A DNA stretch of 64,000 bases from Sipunculus nudus (Eukaryota > Annelida > Sipuncula > Golfingiida > Sipunculidae), in NCBI GenBank assembly GCA_026874595.1, contig CM049308.1:37096527-37160526 (forward strand). The letters run 5' to 3'. The position numbers were made by a program, and so were the translations under genes. Positions 63,259-64,000 of this stretch are shown piece after piece (positions within the stretch are counted from its first letter, which is position 1; every line of letters starts with the position of its first letter). The notes under the pieces are model-generated. The model ran no database searches, had not been told where the DNA came from, and saw nothing but the letters and a program-made list of their open reading frames with translations.

Positions 63259-64000
63259 TTGACTGGATGATTAAGACACGCATGCGCAGCTTTATTTGAA
63301 CTAATGAAGTCAACGGTCGGGTTGTTTTGGTTGCTCGATATTTGAGAAGAGGAAACACGGTATATGAGGTAAGACTGATGTTTTAAATAATTTTATGTGA
63401 AGAATGTCAAAGTTATATGTCTTGAGATAAACTGTCCAGTGAATTAGTCTCTGTCTGCGAACGGAGTTACGTTCAGTTTGACTAAACCTGGACAAAGTTC
63501 CACGATAAACATACTATTGCGTGCAATAATCGTTGCAGCAAAGTAATAAAAGTTCATAGTAACACAAGTAGAATAAGAAACAGTTCAAGCATTATAAAGG
63601 AACAGTCACCAAACAAAAGTGAAGATCGGCTTGAGCGACTGAAACTGAACAAGCTGGACGATTATACATGGAATCCATTCATAACATTAATAACCTGTAA
63701 ACAATGGTTACAAGTCTCTATCCTTTGTCATTTCTTTAGACTGTTCGATAAATCATTTATTTTACATTAGGCAAAAGAACACTAGCCTTGCTATTTTAAG
63801 TTTTGTCAGCAAATGGTAGAAATAAGAGCACTGTTTTGTAAACTGCTGGGGATTTTCAACACTTCGGCCTTGGGACAAAACGGACTCTCTCAATATAAGG
63901 TCACACCCAATTGCACATTGACTGAAGGTGTTCACTAATTAACTCGGTGTTGTATAGTGGGTTAATTTTAACCAAGCGTAGACTTTACTTAATTAACGCA
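63259..64000. other. AT-rich flank to the window end, nothing recognised
   Basis: No open frame above about 60 codons and no repeat or RNA motif that I can support. Confidence 0.5.

Overview
The window looks like animal nuclear DNA, probably from a mollusc and perhaps a bivalve. That assignment is an inference from the right flank. The flank is AT-rich and intron/intergenic-like. It carries a tRNA-headed SINE with a V-SINE-like tail, a degenerate hairpin repeat starting TAGCTCA that resembles a dispersed repeat common in bivalve genomes, and a GGTTC/GAACC-rich short element present twice. Nothing bacterial or viral is visible, and no protein-coding gene can be supported anywhere in the window.

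Positions 1 to about 57,544 (90% of the window) are one uninterrupted satellite/minisatellite array that enters from the left edge. The monomers are mostly 35, 43-46 or 48-49 bp and all are in the same orientation. They fall into two monomer families that alternate in blocks. Family A carries AGAAAGTTGTAG, GGTAACAGAAAGTGG and GTTAAC. Family B carries GAAAGGCGTAG, CAATTACAAACCACAG, GTGTTGAGGT and GGTCACAGAAAG. Rare marker cassettes make the larger repeat structure readable by eye.

The array is nested on at least four scales: a 10-bp duplication inside the monomer, the 35/45/48-bp monomers, tandem blocks of 453, 861, 1,508, 2,022, 2,074 and 3,544 bp, and a tandem super-repeat of about 21.5-22.6 kb (about 9,015-30,515 and 30,516-53,150). 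The two super-repeat copies differ mainly by whole-block local duplications. The changes in offset between them add up to 1,133 bp, the difference in their lengths. This is the most interesting structure in the window.

From about 57,545 to 64,000 the sequence is single-copy-like. The array ends in a possibly decayed monomer. Then come about 2.9 kb without recognisable features, a minus-strand SINE (about 60,477-60,706), a GGTTC-type element (minus, about 61,190-61,417), an (AG)20 microsatellite, and a hairpin repeat at 63,003-63,085 with a second GGTTC-type element (plus, about 63,086-63,258) directly after it. Long minus-strand open frames inside the array are by-products of the monomer sequence, not genes.
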